DNA of 6,987 nucleotides from Nitrospira sp. (GTDB taxonomy: Bacteria > Nitrospirota > JACRHL01): assembly GCA_026994095.1 (NCBI GenBank), contig JALWRU010000164.1:1-6987 (forward strand). Direction: 5' to 3'. How positions within the stretch are numbered: the stretch's first letter is position 1; every line of letters begins with the position of its first letter. The translations under genes and the position numbers were made by a program. Below, piece by piece: positions 6,230 through 6,987 of this stretch. Below the pieces are notes generated by a model. That model made no database searches, was not told where the DNA came from, and saw nothing but the letters and a program-made list of their open reading frames with translations.

Positions 6230-6987
6230 ATGTCAGCGCCGGAAGGACCGTCTAGCGGTACCGATGTAACACAGGTGCTGGAGCGGCTGGAGTGCCAGTG
6301 GCCCGAAACCGTAACCGCCCTGCACGATCTGGTGCGTATCGCCAGCGTCAGTGCGGAGGGCTTTCCGACCGCCCCGCTGGCCGAGTCGGCCCATGCGGTA
6401 GCGGCGCTGTTGCTGGAGGGGGGTATGCAGACGGCGGAGGTGGTCGAACACCCGGATACCCCCCCGGCAGTGATCGCCGAGTGGCGCGGTGCGGCGGATG
6501 CGCCCACGGTGCTGATCTACGGGCACCACGACGTGCAGCCACCGGGGGAGATCGACCGCTGGTTGTCCGACCCGTGGCAGCCGGTGGAGCGCGACGGGCG
6601 GCTGTATGGGCGCGGGGTGGTGGACGACAAGGCCGGGGTCATCTCCCACTGGGCGGCCATCCGTGCATGGCTATCGGCCACCGGCAGCCTGCCGGTCAAC
6701 GTGGTGATGCTGATCGAGGGCGAGGAGGAGGTCGGTTCGCCCCATCTGGAGTCGCTGCTGCTGGCCTACAAGGACCGTCTGGCGGCGGACTGTCTGGTGC
6801 TGACCGACACCTGCAATCTGGACACCGGCATCCCGGCCCTGACCGTGACCCTGCGTGGGTTGGTGATGGCCGACCTTGAGGTGGCGCTGCTGGACGGCCC
6901 CCTGCATAGCGGTATCTGGGGCGGTCCGCTGCCGGACCCGGTGCAGGGGCTGGCCCGTATTCTGGCCCGTTTGAGTGATGACGCCGG
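6230..6987 (+). CDS. M20 family metallopeptidase, dipeptidase type, 3' truncated by window
   Basis: The first 252 codons of a zinc-dependent M20 peptidase, whose members usually run to about 450 residues, so the rest lies beyond the window. The metal and catalytic motifs are in order: YGHHDVQP (97-104, ligand H99 and D101), GRGVVDDKAG (127-136, bridging D132), EGEEEVGSP (163-171, base E166 and ligand E167), a later Asp in TDT (D193), and LHSGIWGG (225-232) with lid-domain H226. This arrangement is typical of dipeptidases that hydrolyse short peptides in the cytoplasm. The start follows GGAGGT at 6220-6225, 4 nt before the ATG. One variation is Ala instead of the usual Gly after DDK. Confidence 0.92.
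   Translation, partial: MSAPEGPSSGTDVTQVLERLECQWPETVTALHDLVRIASVSAEGFPTAPLAESAHAVAALLLEGGMQTAEVVEHPDTPPAVIAEWRGAADAPTVLIYGHHDVQPPGEIDRWLSDPWQPVERDGRLYGRGVVDDKAGVISHWAAIRAWLSATGSLPVNVVMLIEGEEEVGSPHLESLLLAYKDRLAADCLVLTDTCNLDTGIPALTVTLRGLVMADLEVALLDGPLHSGIWGGPLPDPVQGLARILARLSDDA

Noticed and set aside
6292..6879. A 195-codon plus-strand frame and several minus-strand frames at the right end
   Set aside because: They are out of frame with the M20 peptidase, whose catalytic motifs identify the true frame from 6230.

Overview
The window is GC-rich DNA (by eye) with bacterial gene density. The tRNA sequences with encoded CCA ends, a sigma70-type promoter and the protein families point to a proteobacterium, most likely a gammaproteobacterium. 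No gene here fixes the genus.

Layout. Positions 1-1055 are gene-poor and look like an accessory insertion next to a tRNA operon. They hold two imperfect direct copies of a repeat (142-217 and 979-1055), each containing a terminator-like hairpin. Between the copies lies one believable gene on the minus strand, a 97-residue membrane protein. Positions 1056-1436 are a minus-strand tRNA operon: a strong promoter, then tRNA-Val(CAC), tRNA-Arg(CCG) and tRNA-Lys(CTT), ending at the hairpin of repeat copy 2. Positions 1517-3544 encode on the minus strand a large iron-sulfur flavoprotein of the GltD/DsrL type. It has an N-terminal cysteine domain, two Rossmann folds and a C-terminal two-cluster ferredoxin domain.

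Divergent from it, 3681-5212 is a two-gene plus-strand operon for an ABC-2 type exporter, with the ATPase and permease genes overlapping by 4 bp. A convergent minus-strand gene (5228-5686) encodes an unrecognised 152-residue coiled-coil protein. The right end (5876-6987) carries a YciI-family small protein and the first 252 codons of an M20 metallopeptidase (dipeptidase type), both on the plus strand; the peptidase runs off the window.

How the parts relate. The tRNA operon is a self-contained stable-RNA unit. The ABC pair forms one transporter. The flavoprotein, coiled-coil protein, YciI protein and peptidase have no obvious shared pathway. I see no CRISPR array, integrase, transposase, toxin-antitoxin pair or defence gene. 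The most unusual things are the repeat pair with a compensatory base-pair change beside the tRNA operon, three tRNAs that all carry C at the wobble position, an ABC ATPase without the usual Q-loop glutamine, and a flavoprotein whose predicted cofactor site looks NADH-type rather than NADPH-type.
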